From positions 12,400,001 to 12,464,000 of the forward strand of contig NC_063256.1 of the NCBI RefSeq assembly GCF_019578655.1: 64,000 nucleotides of DNA. The letters are read 5' to 3'. This document shows positions 50,145 through 62,980 of the stretch, in pieces. The notes under the pieces were generated by a model, which had not been told where the DNA came from, searched no databases, and saw only the letters and a program-made list of their open reading frames with translations. This stretch comes from Ricinus communis (lineage: Eukaryota; Streptophyta; Magnoliopsida; Malpighiales; Euphorbiaceae). Position numbers and translations under genes: made by a program. Positions within the stretch are counted from its first letter, which is position 1. Each line of letters opens with the position of its first letter.

Positions 50145-52271
50145 ATGAGGCCATTGAACTCAGTGATTGATAGCTCCAAGCATGCTTTATACAACATCTT
50201 CATAACCCATTGCCAGACAATCAAATTAGGACGTTCAGCTGATATTTACGCTACCAACAACATTCTCAGTCGCTATACAAGATGCAGCTCTGGAGGGCTA
50301 ACCTTTGCTTGCAACCTGTTCAACGAAATGTCCCACAGAGACACCGTTACTTGGAACACAATGATCTCTGGGTATGTGAACTCTGGGAGTTTGGGTTCTG
50401 CTTGGGAATTGTATAAATCCATGAAAAGCTTCGGGCTTATGCCCGATGCATATACCTTTGGAAGTATACTTAAAGGGGTTGCTTGTGCTTGTAGACTAGA
50501 TGTTGGGCAACAAGTGCATTCCTTGATTGTTAAAATGGGCTACGAAGAGCATGTTTATGCAGGCAGTGCTTTGTTGGACATGTATGCTAAGTGTGAGAGA
50601 GTTAGAGATGCATTTATGGTGTTTAAGTGCATACCGCGACGTAATTCTGTCTCATGGAATGCACTGATTGCTGGTTTTGTGCTAGAGGGTGATCATGATA
50701 CTGCATTTTGGCTATTAAGGTGTATGGAGGAGGAGGGCGTGAGACTTGACGATGGAACATTTTCTCCGCTTCTTACCTTGCTTGACGAGAAGAAATTTTA
50801 TAAGTTAACAATGCAACTTCATTGTAAGATTATAAAACATGGTGTTCAGTTTGATAATACTGTGTGCAATGCCACAATTACTTCTTATTCACAATGTGGT
50901 TCATTAGAGGATGCAGAAAGAGTTTTTGACGGTGCTGTTGGCTCTCGAGATTTGGTTACATGGAATTCCATGTTAGCGGCTTTTCTGGCACATGATAGGA
51001 AAGAAACTGCATTCAAACTGTTCCTTGACATGCAGCAGTTTGGGTTTGAGCCAGATATCTATACTTACACTACCATCATAAGTGCTTGTTCACATAAAGA
51101 CAATGGAAAATCTTTGCACGGCTTGGTGATCAAGAGGGGGCTGGAACAATTGGTGCCTATATGTAATGCAGTGATAGCTATGTATCTTGAATCAAGTAGT
51201 AATTCCATGGAAGACGCATTAAATGTATTTCACTCCATGGAGTCTAAGGACCGTGTTTCCTGGAATTCCATTTTGACTGGATTCTCACAGACTGGGCATA
51301 GTGAAAATGCCCTGAAATTGTTTGTGCATATGAGATTTGCGGTAGTGGATATTGATCACTATGCCTTCTCAGCAGTTCTTAGATCTTGCTCAGATTTAGC
51401 AACCCTCCAACTAGGCCAACAGATTCATGTCTTGACAGTTAAGTCGGGGTTTGAGTCGAATGACTTTGTAGCCAGTTCGTTGATTTTTATGTACTCTAAA
51501 TGCGGGATGATTGAAGATGCTCGAAAATCTTTTGAAAAGACTGCCAAAGATAGCTCAATTACTTGGAATTCTATTATGTTTGCATATGCACAGCATGGAC
51601 AGGGTGATGTTGCACTGGGACTCTTCTTTCAAATGAGAGATAAGAAGGTGAAGATGGATCACATAACTTTTGTTGCGGCTCTGACCGCATGTAGCCATAT
51701 TGGATTAGTTGAACAGGGCCGCTACTTACTAAAATCAATGGCATCTGACTATGGGATTTCGCCTAGGATGGAGCATTATGCTTGCGCAGTTGATCTGTTT
51801 GGGCGAGCTGGGTATTTAGATGAGGCAAAAGCCTTAATTGAATCTATGCCATTTGATCCTGATGCAATGGTGTGGAAAACCCTATTAGGTGCCTGTAGGG
51901 CTTGTGGTGACATAGAATTAGCTGCTCAGGTGGCAAGCCATCTGCTGGAGCTAGAGCCTGAAGAGCATTGCACTTATGTTATCCTATCTAACATGTATGG
52001 ACATCTTAAAAGATGGGATGAAAAGGCCTGCATGGCGAGGTTGATGAGGGAGAGGAAGGTGAAGAAGGTCCCTGGTTGGAGTTGGATAGAAGTTAAGAAT
52101 GAGGTGCATGCTTTCATTGCAGATGACAGATGCCACTCCCATTTTGAAGAGATATATCAGATACTGGAACAATTGATGGAAGAAATCAAGTGGCTGGATT
52201 CTGTTGCTGGTTCAGATTCTTTGCTTGATGATGTTGACTACTCGTACACATACTTTAATTACAGTTTCTAA
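50145..52271 (+). CDS. Pentatricopeptide repeat protein, PLS/E class (At3g25970-like)
   Basis: A single intronless exon encodes 708 residues. PPR repeats of the P-L-S pattern run from about residue 30 to 600, with recurrent motifs such as DTVTWNTMISGYVNSGSLGS, NSVSWNALIAGFVLEG, DRVSWNSILTGFSQTGHSEN and SSLIFMYSKCGMIEDARKSF. An E/E+ region follows (VPGWSWIEVKNEVHAFIADD); there is no DYW deaminase domain. Proteins of this class are imported into mitochondria or plastids and bind single RNAs, many as editing-site recognition factors; those lacking DYW recruit the deaminase in trans. The sequence closely follows Arabidopsis At3g25970 in length and motif order, so it is probably its orthologue. 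No clear transit peptide is visible at the chosen ATG. Confidence 0.92.
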   Translation: MRPLNSVIDSSKHALYNIFITHCQTIKLGRSADIYATNNILSRYTRCSSGGLTFACNLFNEMSHRDTVTWNTMISGYVNSGSLGSAWELYKSMKSFGLMPDAYTFGSILKGVACACRLDVGQQVHSLIVKMGYEEHVYAGSALLDMYAKCERVRDAFMVFKCIPRRNSVSWNALIAGFVLEGDHDTAFWLLRCMEEEGVRLDDGTFSPLLTLLDEKKFYKLTMQLHCKIIKHGVQFDNTVCNATITSYSQCGSLEDAERVFDGAVGSRDLVTWNSMLAAFLAHDRKETAFKLFLDMQQFGFEPDIYTYTTIISACSHKDNGKSLHGLVIKRGLEQLVPICNAVIAMYLESSSNSMEDALNVFHSMESKDRVSWNSILTGFSQTGHSENALKLFVHMRFAVVDIDHYAFSAVLRSCSDLATLQLGQQIHVLTVKSGFESNDFVASSLIFMYSKCGMIEDARKSFEKTAKDSSITWNSIMFAYAQHGQGDVALGLFFQMRDKKVKMDHITFVAALTACSHIGLVEQGRYLLKSMASDYGISPRMEHYACAVDLFGRAGYLDEAKALIESMPFDPDAMVWKTLLGACRACGDIELAAQVASHLLELEPEEHCTYVILSNMYGHLKRWDEKACMARLMRERKVKKVPGWSWIEVKNEVHAFIADDRCHSHFEEIYQILEQLMEEIKWLDSVAGSDSLLDDVDYSYTYFNYSF

Positions 52272-52815
52272 CTGTTGGTACTAACTCTTTCAAATGATTC
52301 TGGAGAAACAATAGATGCATTGTCCTTCTGCAGAATTCAATCTATTAAACAGAAAGAAATAGATAATTGATTGCTCCTCTAGGACTTGCATGCAGCATAG
52401 ATCAGTGAAATCGCTTTTGAGATTATCTGTTCAAGATATAATGTGCTTCTTCATTGATATAACATCTAACAAGTATCATGAAGTAAAGAAAAAAGATTTT
52501 TCAAAAGTTATTTGGAAAAAAATTATTCTTTTCATTTTAATCAATAATTGAAAAGGTATACGTTCTTATTTATTGCAAACATAAATACTTAATTAGATGT
52601 TAATTTACTTTTAATTCGTCACAAAAAGATTCACAAGAATTAAAATGAAAAAGCACAAGAACAAAAAGTGCTCTTTTTTTGCTTTTCTCTGATTAATTAA
52701 AAGTCATTCTTTTTCTTTGCCTATTTCAAGATGCAAAACAAACATCAATTCTATTAACTCATATTTGCAGGGTTTATGGTAGTTCTAAGTACACTACAGG
52801 AAGAAATGGTGCTGT
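52272..52815. other. Convergent spacer between the PPR and MLO genes
   Basis: Contains the 3' ends of two convergent genes; AT-rich and without other features. Confidence 0.5.
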
Positions 52816-55800
52816 TCATTTAGGCCCTACCAAAGGCAGTTCAGCGCACAATCTCTCCTGCTCTTTTCTCATCATTTCAGAATCCTCCGATCCTGCGTGT
52901 GACAACTGTACAGACCCAGGAGAATCCTCCTTCTTACTAACTTGGGTAGAGCCATTAGCAGCTTTTCTCAGAACCATCTTCTTTTTAACTTGCTTAGCCC
53001 AACCAACAAGACCAGTCTGAATGTGTTCATCAAATATTGCTTTCTTGAATGAACTTCCCATCTGCATCAAAACAGAAAAAAAGCTTCTTCTTTATTCTCA
53101 TCCTCAATCAATTTTACAAGAATCATCAGAAATATTTTTACAAGCGATATATAGGGTAAGAGAGAGCAAAGTTACCTGTGTGACAATTGCATAGAGGGGC
53201 AAAGTACTATAGCTGCAGACGAACTGAATGAACACCCTAAATATGGTAGCAGCATCCACACAGAAGGTATAAGATTATGTGCATTGATATGATATTGCTG
53301 TAGGAAATTAAAACAGTTACTGAGTAAATTGATTTTACCCTATAATGAGTCTTGGGATAAGGTAACCGACTTCTTCCATTATGCAGGAGTCAAAACCATA
53401 TTGCACCTGCAACAGATTTTCAAGCATTTTGCATTTAGCCTTAGAAAATATATTGTGTGATAATATGAAGCAAAATGGACTGATCCATTACCCATATCCA
53501 GAAGAAAAATGCCAGTTCAAAAGAATTTTGGAAGAGGATGATATGGATCAGAATGAGAACAATCCGAGGACGGTGAAACCAGAAGTGATCATCAGAAGGT
53601 TGAACAACCAAGTCACCCTCAACTGCTATGTGCTTTTCAGCAACCTCGTGGGCTAACTGGGTGATTACATGCTCCAACTTAGCACCCACAGCTACAAGAA
53701 GCTGAAACAACAAGGAAATTCACCATTGCCCATTTAAAAGTAAGTAACATACAATCCTTACTGCGGACTTTGTTCTTTCATGTAAGTGTATAATATGTGA
53801 TTGGTTAACTTACAACGAAGGGAATGAATGCGATCCAGAAATATGCATGCCAACCTGCATAGCACATAGTACGAGCACCCTTATTTACTAATTGTATTCT
53901 TACAGCAGAATTGAAAAATGAAACAACAGAATCAGACATGAACTCGGTACATTTCTGATAAGTTCAGGATTCAAAAGACAGGACATTCTTGGAAACGCAA
54001 AAATGTAAAGTTCAACAGAGAGAATTTTAGGGTAGCTTACCTGCAACATTCAGCAGCAAGAAAATGACCACAAATAACCAAAGATACCAACTGCAATAAA
54101 AAAAGAAGAAGGTCAGAGCTTAGTTTCTTCCATTTACAAAGAAGATATGATATATCACATTAGAAATTTATCATAAACTTTCTAATATATAAAATGATAA
54201 TATCTTCATTATTAGAAATGTAAACGTATCAAAGTGTTAGTTCGAACCTTATTCCAACAACTTTCTTAAAGTCAGCTTCAAGGGCACGCATCATGTACTT
54301 GTGAAAGTTGAATTTTGGGTTTCCTCTGCAATGAGTCTATGGAAGAAATTGTTTAAAGTAAAGTGAAAGAAAGAAAAAAGAAAACTTCTGATATTCCAAA
54401 AGAGAAAGTATTCAGTTCTGATATTTTAAGAGTATGATAGGTTACATTACCATGATGAATCCGAGTCGCAATGTGATATAATCAGATTTGGTGACAGACC
54501 CGTAAAACTGCTTGAAAAATGAATGCTGACAAACAAAAAATATAGTGATTTGCAGTTCTAACAGGAGATTTTGAGAAATTGTAAGCTCGTTATCAATATA
54601 CTAATTTTTTCTGTTGCAAGTGCTTGTTGTTTCTGCTTTTAGTTTCAGTATGCAGCTTATCCTTGATTGCTAAGAAGGTACAAGGGAAAATCATGACTTA
54701 CCACCCAACCTAGCAAGTAAGAGTTCTTGCCAATACCCTTAAAGCGTTTCTTGATGAAATCATGATCTTGGACATGTGTGAGCCTTGCTGCATGCATAAG
54801 ATATTTGACATGGAAAAGAATCTGAATATCTATGCAAGTAATTGCTTCAAGTTTGGTCTGTTAAAGCAGGAAAATAACAGGAACTACCTTCTTCCTGATC
54901 ATATTCTCCCTTTGTGACAGAATCCTCCCAATGCTTCCATTGTCTTATCTACATCATAAAGAGCATCCATTGAGTTGTCAATATTAAGCATCAGAAGCTC
55001 TAAACGGTTATGGAAATTAAACAAGAAAAGGCAGCAAATATGTACAGGAATTTACCTTTGCACTTCCGAAAAGAATGGTTAGAGCGCAGAAGGCAACGTG
55101 CACGCAAGCTAGCACAAATATAAATATATGAAGATGATGTAATGCGGTTGTAGATAAAATTGGAACCTTTCCCTGGAAAATAACAACAAAGGATTAATGC
55201 TTCTGAATCTCGAATTATCAAAGAGGCACGTCTTACTCATAATTGCACATAAATAAATAAATCCTGCAGAAGAAGCATGAGCTATACCAGGGATGATACT
55301 GTAAGATGTAACAGAAATAAGTGCAGAAGTCTCAGTATCCTATTCTAGTAAGCACAGAGGTCAAGTTACAGTACTCAAGTTTACACTCTAGAAATTGATG
55401 TCTAAGAAGGTTTCATCTTCTGTACACAAGCTTAATTATAATTATCTAACAGTTTCCCTTACTACTGTTAGAACATTGGAATTTACTGTATTAACTTAGA
55501 TGAGGCATATAACGATAGATGGTAAAAGAATGTCAGTCTAGCTGAGATGTTCGGATGCAAAAGAAGGGCCCAACTGGCCATACATGATATATAATTGCAT
55601 TGATTAGAGATTTCTATTTTATTTTGTTTTATATATAGAGTTAGAAGTCCAGATAGGCATCCCAGCTGCCTGGCACCCTTTTAGCATGAACATCATATGC
55701 CTATCCAACATATGCATGGGATCAGATTAGCTTTTCAAGAACATACATTATTTGGTTATATATGAATGTTCACAATGTTCTCAACAGGGGATTACAGGCA

Positions 55801-58084
55801 GTAACCATCATTTTAAATGGAAAATTCTTATCTATATGTTGTGTGTATACTATAATTAACAAAAGAGTTACACATATATATGATATTTGATGATTGATAT
55901 ATAATCTAATAAATATGTGTCAAACATTTATTGGTTTGATGCATTGATGGAGACATACACTAGAAATATATAAGAAAAAATATATAAAATTTTTCTTCAA
56001 ACAGATGTTGTGAATTCCAAATTTGAAACCAATTCTTTAAAGGGTTGACACTAAATAACAAAAATTTAAGTGCAGCTACAAAAGCATACAAAAAGGTCAA
56101 CTTTTCTGTATAAAGAATATGTTTTTGAAATCCAAAGCATGTAAACATGGAGACCAATTTCAAACTGAGCATGTGCAGTTATGGCTTGAACGTCTTAGAC
56201 AAAGTATTTCTGTTATAATTATGATTTTCTTGAACGTGTCTGTGGGGTATTAGAAGAAGTTTCCAACCGTAAGATGCCTTAAATTTTAGACTTGGTGCAC
56301 ATCCATATGATCTTAATTGGTCAACAACTTCACTGAAACTCTTAAAGCAAAATTATAAAAAGAAGGATCTTGATTGCCCACAACTGGGGGAATTTTAGGA
56401 CAGTAGTGTCTGTTGCAACCACCAATCAAATATGTTCATAACATGGTCCCTTGTTTGTTCATGGCTGTGGGAATTATGAATTCTCATTCTGTTTGCGCCA
56501 AGTCTGCCAGTTAACCCCCACTAATTGCGCAATTTGGAGGAGAAAAGTATAAAGAGGAACCGCTATTATTTATTACAGTTCTTGCTTTAATATGACATAT
56601 AATTAAATTACTCAATTATTCTTTAATATTTTTAAATTAAAAGATGGTTTTATAAAAGTATATGTCACATTAAATAGCTAAGAATTGAGATAAATATTAA
56701 TAAAATATTTAATATTTTTCTATAATTTTATATATAAAATTTATTAATGGTCTCTCATTGTTGTCTCTTTCTGCCATTACCTCAGATGTTGAAGGCTAAT
56801 GGCAAGCTGTAATAATAATATCTAATAGTCTTTATCTCTTATAAAAAGCAAGCTATAATAACGGAACTAAAAGAAAAATAAATGAAAATCTTATAATATA
56901 TAGTTATAAAGATTTCATTCCATGTGTGACGTACTATTTCTATTCGTATATTATTTTCTCCGTAAATTATAATGATAATAAAAATATATTATTTTTCATA
57001 AGGTATGGATACAACCTTATGTTTTCTTCATATCATCGACTTTCTTACTTGAAGATGGTAGTGACCTAGCAATTAAGATTTTGGAAATACGTAGGGCCGC
57101 AGCCAAGTTGATCTAACGTTTAAATATCAAGTGTTACGACGCTGAAGTAATTCATGTCATATTTTTTAAAAAAATTTAAATAATTTTTAATAAAAAAATA
57201 TTCGTAGCCGAATCTGAGATCGTTATTTTTAAATTAATTTTTTTTAATTTGTTTACTTCTAGCTATATAAATTTTTATTTATTTTATCCACCACCCACTT
57301 AGTCGGTCCACCTATTCTATAATTTTTGGCCCTTTAAAAACCAAACCTCCCTCCGGCCGTGGAAATAAGTTTACTCTAATAAAATCAAAGATCAATTGAA
57401 TAAAGAAAATGACATACTGATGCATCTGATGGTACCAACACTATGTGCACGTTGATAGAGAAAAAATTAGGATATTAATTACCTCAGGACAGCTAGAGGA
57501 GGAATCAGAGGACTCGGCTAGAAGGTGGCGCTGGGGAGCTCCGCCGGAGATGAAAGAAAAGAAGGTCTGAAAGTGGGCAGTGGTAGTGGTGGCAGTCTCT
57601 GATTCTTCCTTGCAAGGCAGCCATTTTTTAGACATTTCCTCAGGAATACAGATGGAGTTAATTCTACCTTGGAAGACTGTCAGTAACAGTGATATGAACC
57701 CCAACAGCATCAACTCTGCATCCCATATATCACAAAACTATAACCATTAACACATTCATATATAAATATTTAAATATCTAAAAAATAAAAAGCTTTTATA
57801 CCTTCTTTGATTTTCTGTAAGGCTTCAAAGAGGGGTTTCTGTTGTTTTCTCTTCAATAACTGCAACCAAAATCAAAGGCATTACTAATGATGATGATCAT
57901 GGATTATAATAAGTAAAGGTAAAGAAGTAGAGAGAATATACATATATGTATATAGGAAGAAACATGCCTTGCCAAGATAGTGAAGAAGCCTTTCAACAGC
58001 AAGAGAAATAACAACAATAACACTGCAAACAAGTGCCACTACCCATGTTGGTGTGTACTCCAGGGTTGTCCCTCCTTCTGCCAT
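52816..58084 (-). CDS. MLO: MLO family seven-transmembrane protein (MLO1-like clade)
   Basis: Fourteen exons on the minus strand: 58084-57968, 57859-57802, 57715-57483, 55172-55056, 54948-54888, 54787-54702, 54525-54451, 54336-54248, 54090-54041, 53854-53814, 53701-53492, 53406-53339, 53236-53176, 53061-52816. They join in phase to 503 residues. The N-terminus ([20 protein letters not shown]) is the first of seven membrane helices. [70 protein letters not shown] and YGFDSCIM are MLO signatures. The cytosolic tail begins with the calmodulin-binding segment ([20 protein letters not shown], about 425-452). Known MLO proteins are plasma-membrane, Ca2+-linked and in some clades powdery-mildew susceptibility factors; which role applies here is not visible. 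The sequence is closest to Arabidopsis MLO1 as I recall that family. Intron 1 has a GC donor, and intron 3 is long (2310 bases). Confidence 0.94.
57860..57967 (-). other. GC-AG intron 1 of MLO
   Basis: The first MLO exon ends CTTGGCAAG and is followed by GCATGT rather than GT; the acceptor is GGTTGCAG|TTATTG. AAG|GCATGT is the preferred context of GC donors. Joining here restores [15 protein letters not shown], the expected MLO sequence, whereas no GT donor nearby keeps the family match. Confidence 0.85.
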
Positions 58085-59150
58085 CTCTTTGCAGCACTCT
58101 TGTTTCTTTCTTGTTCTTGCTTCTTCTTTTATATCTACTTAATAATGGTATGGTTCTCGTACAGGAAAAAAGAAAAGAAAAGAGAAACCAAAACAATCAT
58201 CAAACAGGCAAGCAAGGTATTTTGTCTCTTTACACACCATATATATATATATATATATATATATGAAAGTTTCTTGATTTTAATATATGGTGCGAGTGAA
58301 ATGACCATATATATTATACAGTGCACATCTGGTGATTGGTTCTGTGATATCAAATTATATATGTAGAGGGTATTAATGATATTACATTAATATTAATATT
58401 ATATTATATACATAAAGGAAACAAAATCTGGTTTGTTTCATTGACCTGACCTAACCTACCATTTCCATTTGGCATGTATCTTCTTCATCATGGTAACAGA
58501 AACCCTTTAAACATCAAAACCAATGAAGCAGAAGGAAAGACAGATCTTTAATTAATGCAAACCGCGTTCTCTTATATAATTCTTTTTCATTTTGGATTCT
58601 TTATTTTTTTGTCTCCTCTCACGGACTCTACAATATAATTTTCCTTTTAGTCTTTTCTTTTAATTATTATTATTGTTTTTCTTTTAAAAAAAATATTGTT
58701 TATTTCTTTATATGTATATGTGAACAAGAATGGATTTTGGGTTTTTGAGGAAGATGATCTTCTTAATTACATTGTAATTTTTGGTTGTGTTTGCCAATAT
58801 TCGTTTATTTTACCAATTTTTAGCTGTTCGTTTTTGGAATTTCTGAATTTAGTTTTCAATAGGATATCTAAACATGAAAATTCTCTATTTATCTTGATAT
58901 TTATAAAAGAAAAATAGTATGGCATTTCTTTCATTTTACAGAAAAATGACTGTCATTTTACAGTTCACATTCATGAAGTATTTAATGAATAAAGGCGATT
59001 TCTACATCAAAGTAGTTTAATTTAATTTTAAATATTATAAATTTTTTTAATTTAAATTTTATCTATTAAGATTTATATCTATACATGACTGATAACTTAT
59101 TGAACTATTTAATTTCTTTTTACAAACACAAAGATAATTAATATTTTATA
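58085..59150. other. MLO upstream region
   Basis: Pyrimidine-rich leader-like sequence (seen on the minus strand) up to 58.2 kb, then an (AT)n microsatellite at 58239-58264 about 155 bases from the MLO start, then AT-rich spacer. No other gene. Confidence 0.45.
58239..58264 (+). repeat. (AT)13 microsatellite in the MLO promoter
   Basis: A dinucleotide AT run of about 26 bases. Confidence 0.9.
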
Positions 59151-59945
59151 AAAAAATGACAATTCTCTTTATTTTTCTTTCACAAATTTATATTAATTTT
59201 TCATAAGTATACCATTTGCAAAAATCGATGATTTACGAAAAAATAATTACTTTTACGAAATCTAATAATTCATAGAAGATTGGTAAATTTATAAAAAAAT
59301 ACTAATTTTTTGTATTCGCAAATTTGTTACTAAATTACAAAAAATGACACTCCCTTTCATATTTTTCGTAAGTTATATTAATTTTCCATAAGTGTTACTA
59401 TTGGTAGAAAAATGAGTAATATTACCAAAAAATGATTACTTTTATAAAATTTAATGATTTATGAAAAATTGGTAGATTTATTAAAACTATTAAATTTTAT
59501 GTGATCGCAAAATTTATTATTAAATTAGAAAAAATTGACAATCTTCTTTTATATTTATTTATAAATTATTTTATAAGTGTTACTACTTGCGAAAAAATTA
59601 TTATTTATGAAATTTAATGTGTTATAAAAAAATTGGCAAATTTATGAAAAATATTAAATTTTCTTATAATTACTAAAGTTATTGCTAAATTATGAAAAAT
59701 GATAATCTTCTTCATATTTTTTCATAAATTATACTAACTTTTTATAAGCATTACTATTCGCAAAAAAATGATTAATATTATAAAAAATGATAACTTTTAT
59801 GAAATTTAAAAATTTATAAAAAATTGACAAATTTATAAAAAAATTTAAATCTTTTCATAATTGTAAAATTTATTGCTAAATTACGAAAAATCAAAATCTT
59901 CATATTTTTTCACAAATTATACTATTTTTTCGTAAGTTTGAAGGG
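59150..59945. repeat. Diverged tandem repeat, about 185 bp x 4.3
   Basis: Units begin at about 59157, 59345, 59530, 59700 and 59888. Each carries in order GACAATCTTCTTTATAT, CATAAGTGTTACTATT, a GCAAAAAAATGATTA block, TACTTTTATGAAATTTAAT, AATTGGCAAATTTAT and TTATTGCTAAATTA, with many substitutions. Strongly AT-rich and non-coding. Confidence 0.8.
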
Positions 59946-60116
59946 TGTATGAGTTTTTAAAACTATTTTATGTTATTTAGCAAATTCCATTTGTAATTGA
60001 TAACCTGTAATTACATGTAACTAAAATTAATTTTTAAAATTATATAAAATAAATTACTTGTCATAATCTTATTGGTTGCTTAAAATAAGTGTGGTTATTT
60101 TATTTTAAAATAAAAT

Positions 60117-62975
60117 TGTAATACCCGATATTTTTCTTTTAATAATAATATTATTAGTAATAATTAATAACGAGCTTTATTAAATTAATATTATTTTATT
60201 ATTGATTAATTTAATCGGGATGATTTAAAATAGAATTTCAATGCTAGATAACAATAAGAGAGTTATTTTTCTATATCTAATTAGTTTGATTTTCAAGAAG
60301 TTAATTAAGTAAATTTCTTAAAAGATAATGTATATTTTGGTCACTTAATTTTCTTCCCATATGAATATATGAATTAAATTCTATGTTTGAAAGTTATGAA
60401 AGAGTTGGTAAATAATATTTTTATAAAAGAATTTATTAGGGAATAGTAAATTTTAATTAGCTAATAATGTTGATTTTAATTGAAAAATAGTTAGTATATT
60501 GATTAATTAAGTTAATTAAGTATTAGGATTAAATTGACAATTAATTTTTGAATAAGGATTAAAAATATAATTGTTTTAATTTGGGATTTTAAATGAAAAT
60601 TTGTATGGTTGGTATTTTTATAATTAAATATGTCGGTAAGGGTGTTTTGGTATTTTTTTACTTTTAAAAACAAGGGTAAATAAGTAATTCTATATTTTTC
60701 ATAATTTTAATTTGCCCAAATTAAATAGTTAGGGGCTTAATTGCAAAGCTAGAAAAGTTGAAGGATTATTCGAAAATTTTGTAGAGCGAAATTGTTAGTA
60801 ATTAAAATATTGAGGGACTAAATAGTAAAGAAGAAAAGTTCAAGGATCAAATGTCGATATAGAGAAGAAAGAAAAGAAAAGGAGAAGGAAAAGAATCAGG
60901 GAGGGACAGAGATCGCGCGGGGGAAAAGATGATCGGCCGCGCCCGGGTGTGGTAGAATGGTGGACCAAGTCTGGCGGCGGCGTGGCGGTAGGGAGCAGAC
61001 GGAAGAGCGCGAAGGAGGCAGCGACTTTCCGATGCCATTCCGGGCGTTTTCAGTGTCCTTTGGCGGTGAGGTTGGTCTTTTTTTGACCGGTAAGTTAAGA
61101 GCTTTCTTTTAGGAGTAGCAGTGTCGGTATTGGTAGTCGGAGGAAGGACTTCCGACGAGGTGAAGGCAGCCAAAATTTTAAATTTTTACGGCGAGTTCCT
61201 GTGAGGGATGGCCGATCAAAGGACATATCCGGAATCCCCTCAGCTCAAGCTTTTCAATGGCATAAGTTTCGTTGTGATTGAACTCCGTTTGACAATCGAC
61301 GGCCGAGATCGTCCGTAAAGCTTTTCGGATGATCGGGGGTCGGATTGGAAGATCGGAAGTTGGAATCATCATCAACGCGTTGTGTCGAGCCCGTAGGCGC
61401 GTTCGGATCGTCGATCGGACTCCACTGGATGCCAGTTAACCGAGTGATCAAGCGTCTCGGTAATTCTCTAGTCCGTAAATTTTAGAGTTTGTTGAGAAAA
61501 ATTGTATGATTAATTATTGTATTACGCATTAGAAAAATATTGTGAGGATTGTTAGTTAAAATAATAATTGTCAGACCGTCTATTAATAATCATGTTTTGT
61601 GTTGTGTTGCGGAGTCGGAAAAATTAATGCAGTTTTAGTGGCCCGACTCCTGTTGACTAATCACAATATATTTGAAGTATTTTCTGGCAGGTCCTGGACC
61701 TATTATGCGAGGGGTAGACGTCCGTGTTTAGTGGAGGTTCTGCCGAATTTTCAGTAGAATTTACCCGAGTCGAAATTCTTAGATAGTTAATTCTAGAAGT
61801 TTAGGCCTAGGGTTATTTATCAAATATTTTACTTTTTCTGATTGAATTGTTACCGTGACTAGATAAATCCGTCAGTTCGGCTCACTCCACCCGAAGCATC
61901 CGTGCAGGGCTAGGAGGTCATCAGAACTGTAAGTTAAAGTCATATATCTGCTTCATATGTGTATCATGCTAAAGTTTTACACGACAATTCTGATTAAATG
62001 AATTAAGATTTTAATTATTTATTTCATCACTATTTATATAAGTATTGTTTCTACATTATGGCTATTGTGAATGTATGTTGACTCGGGATGAGACGACAGT
62101 AGAACATGCCACCTGATGGGTTGCATCAGGACCACGCGTGCACCGGTATGGCTCTGAGACAGATAGTAAAAGGTAAATTTAAAAAGTTAAATTTAGGACT
62201 TGCCCTGGTCGAGTTTAACTCTCTAAGCTGAGTAGAGTGAGTTTGTCGGAGTAAATGTCCCTAGTCGAGTATCGCTCTTTGGGAGCCGGCTTAGTTGGAA
62301 ATTTAAGTGACCAGAATGGATTTAAGGTCCCTGGTCGAGCTTTGCTCTCTGGGCGCCAATTCTGTTGGAATGAGTGAGCCGAAAGGCTAAAACTGTTTAG
62401 TAATGAGAATTAGGGTTCTACTGAGGTATTTAGTCCCGTACCATGTGAAATTTATTTCACAAAAGCATGACATGATACATATTTTTGCATGACTTAATAT
62501 TTTATTTTTAAATTAAACAAATATTTTATTGAAGTGTTTGTATTCGTTTTTGGGATATATGATTTTAACTCACTCTCGAGACTGACAGTCTCAATTTCAC
62601 TATTTTTCAGACGTTGTTAGCTTTTATGTGGTTCTTTTCTCTAGCAGCCCGATTCCTTCATCTTCGGGTTTAAAGTAACTTTTTAGATTGGTATGTTTGA
62701 TCTTTTAAAAATTCTAGAATCTCCGCAGTAGAAATTTCAAATTTATAATTTTGTAATTTTATGTAAATTCAGGTTTTGTTTAATTATGCTGGCAGACTGA
62801 ATTTAATATATAGTATCTAATGATTTAAGATTAATTGTGGAAAAGTGTAAATGGACAGAGTTCGGGTTATATTTGGTTTGAGTTAGAGAATGGTCAAGCT
62901 TACTACGAGATTTGTTGGCTTTACGCCTACAAATTTCCTAGTGCGGTCACGGGCCCTATAGATCGGGTCGTGACA
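60117..62975 (+). mobile_element. Solo LTR of a large LTR retrotransposon (Ty3/gypsy-like)
   Basis: The block starts TGTAATACCCGATATTTT and ends GATCGGGTCGTGACA, i.e. TG...CA ends. It is flanked on both sides by AAAAT (60112-60116 and 62976-62980), an exact 5-bp target duplication. At 2859 bases it is long, like the LTRs of some plant chromoviruses and Tat-type elements. No gag, protease or polymerase frame occurs inside, and no second LTR or primer-binding site follows. It is therefore a solo LTR left by recombination between the two LTRs. A GC-rich section lies at 60900-61450 and a CCCTRGTCGAG motif is repeated at 62213, 62259 and 62329. Confidence 0.88.
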
Positions 62976-62980
62976 AAAAT

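Noticed and set aside
57884..58084. Exon 1 of MLO continuing past LHYLGK
   Set aside because: The continuation ([11 protein letters not shown]...) has no MLO similarity; the GC donor restores the family sequence.
58033..58366. Frames in the MLO 5' region on the plus strand
   Set aside because: They run across antisense of MLO exon 1 and an AT microsatellite.
60847..61451. Minus-strand frames in the GC-rich part of the LTR
   Set aside because: No retrotransposon or host domain; open only because the section is GC-rich.
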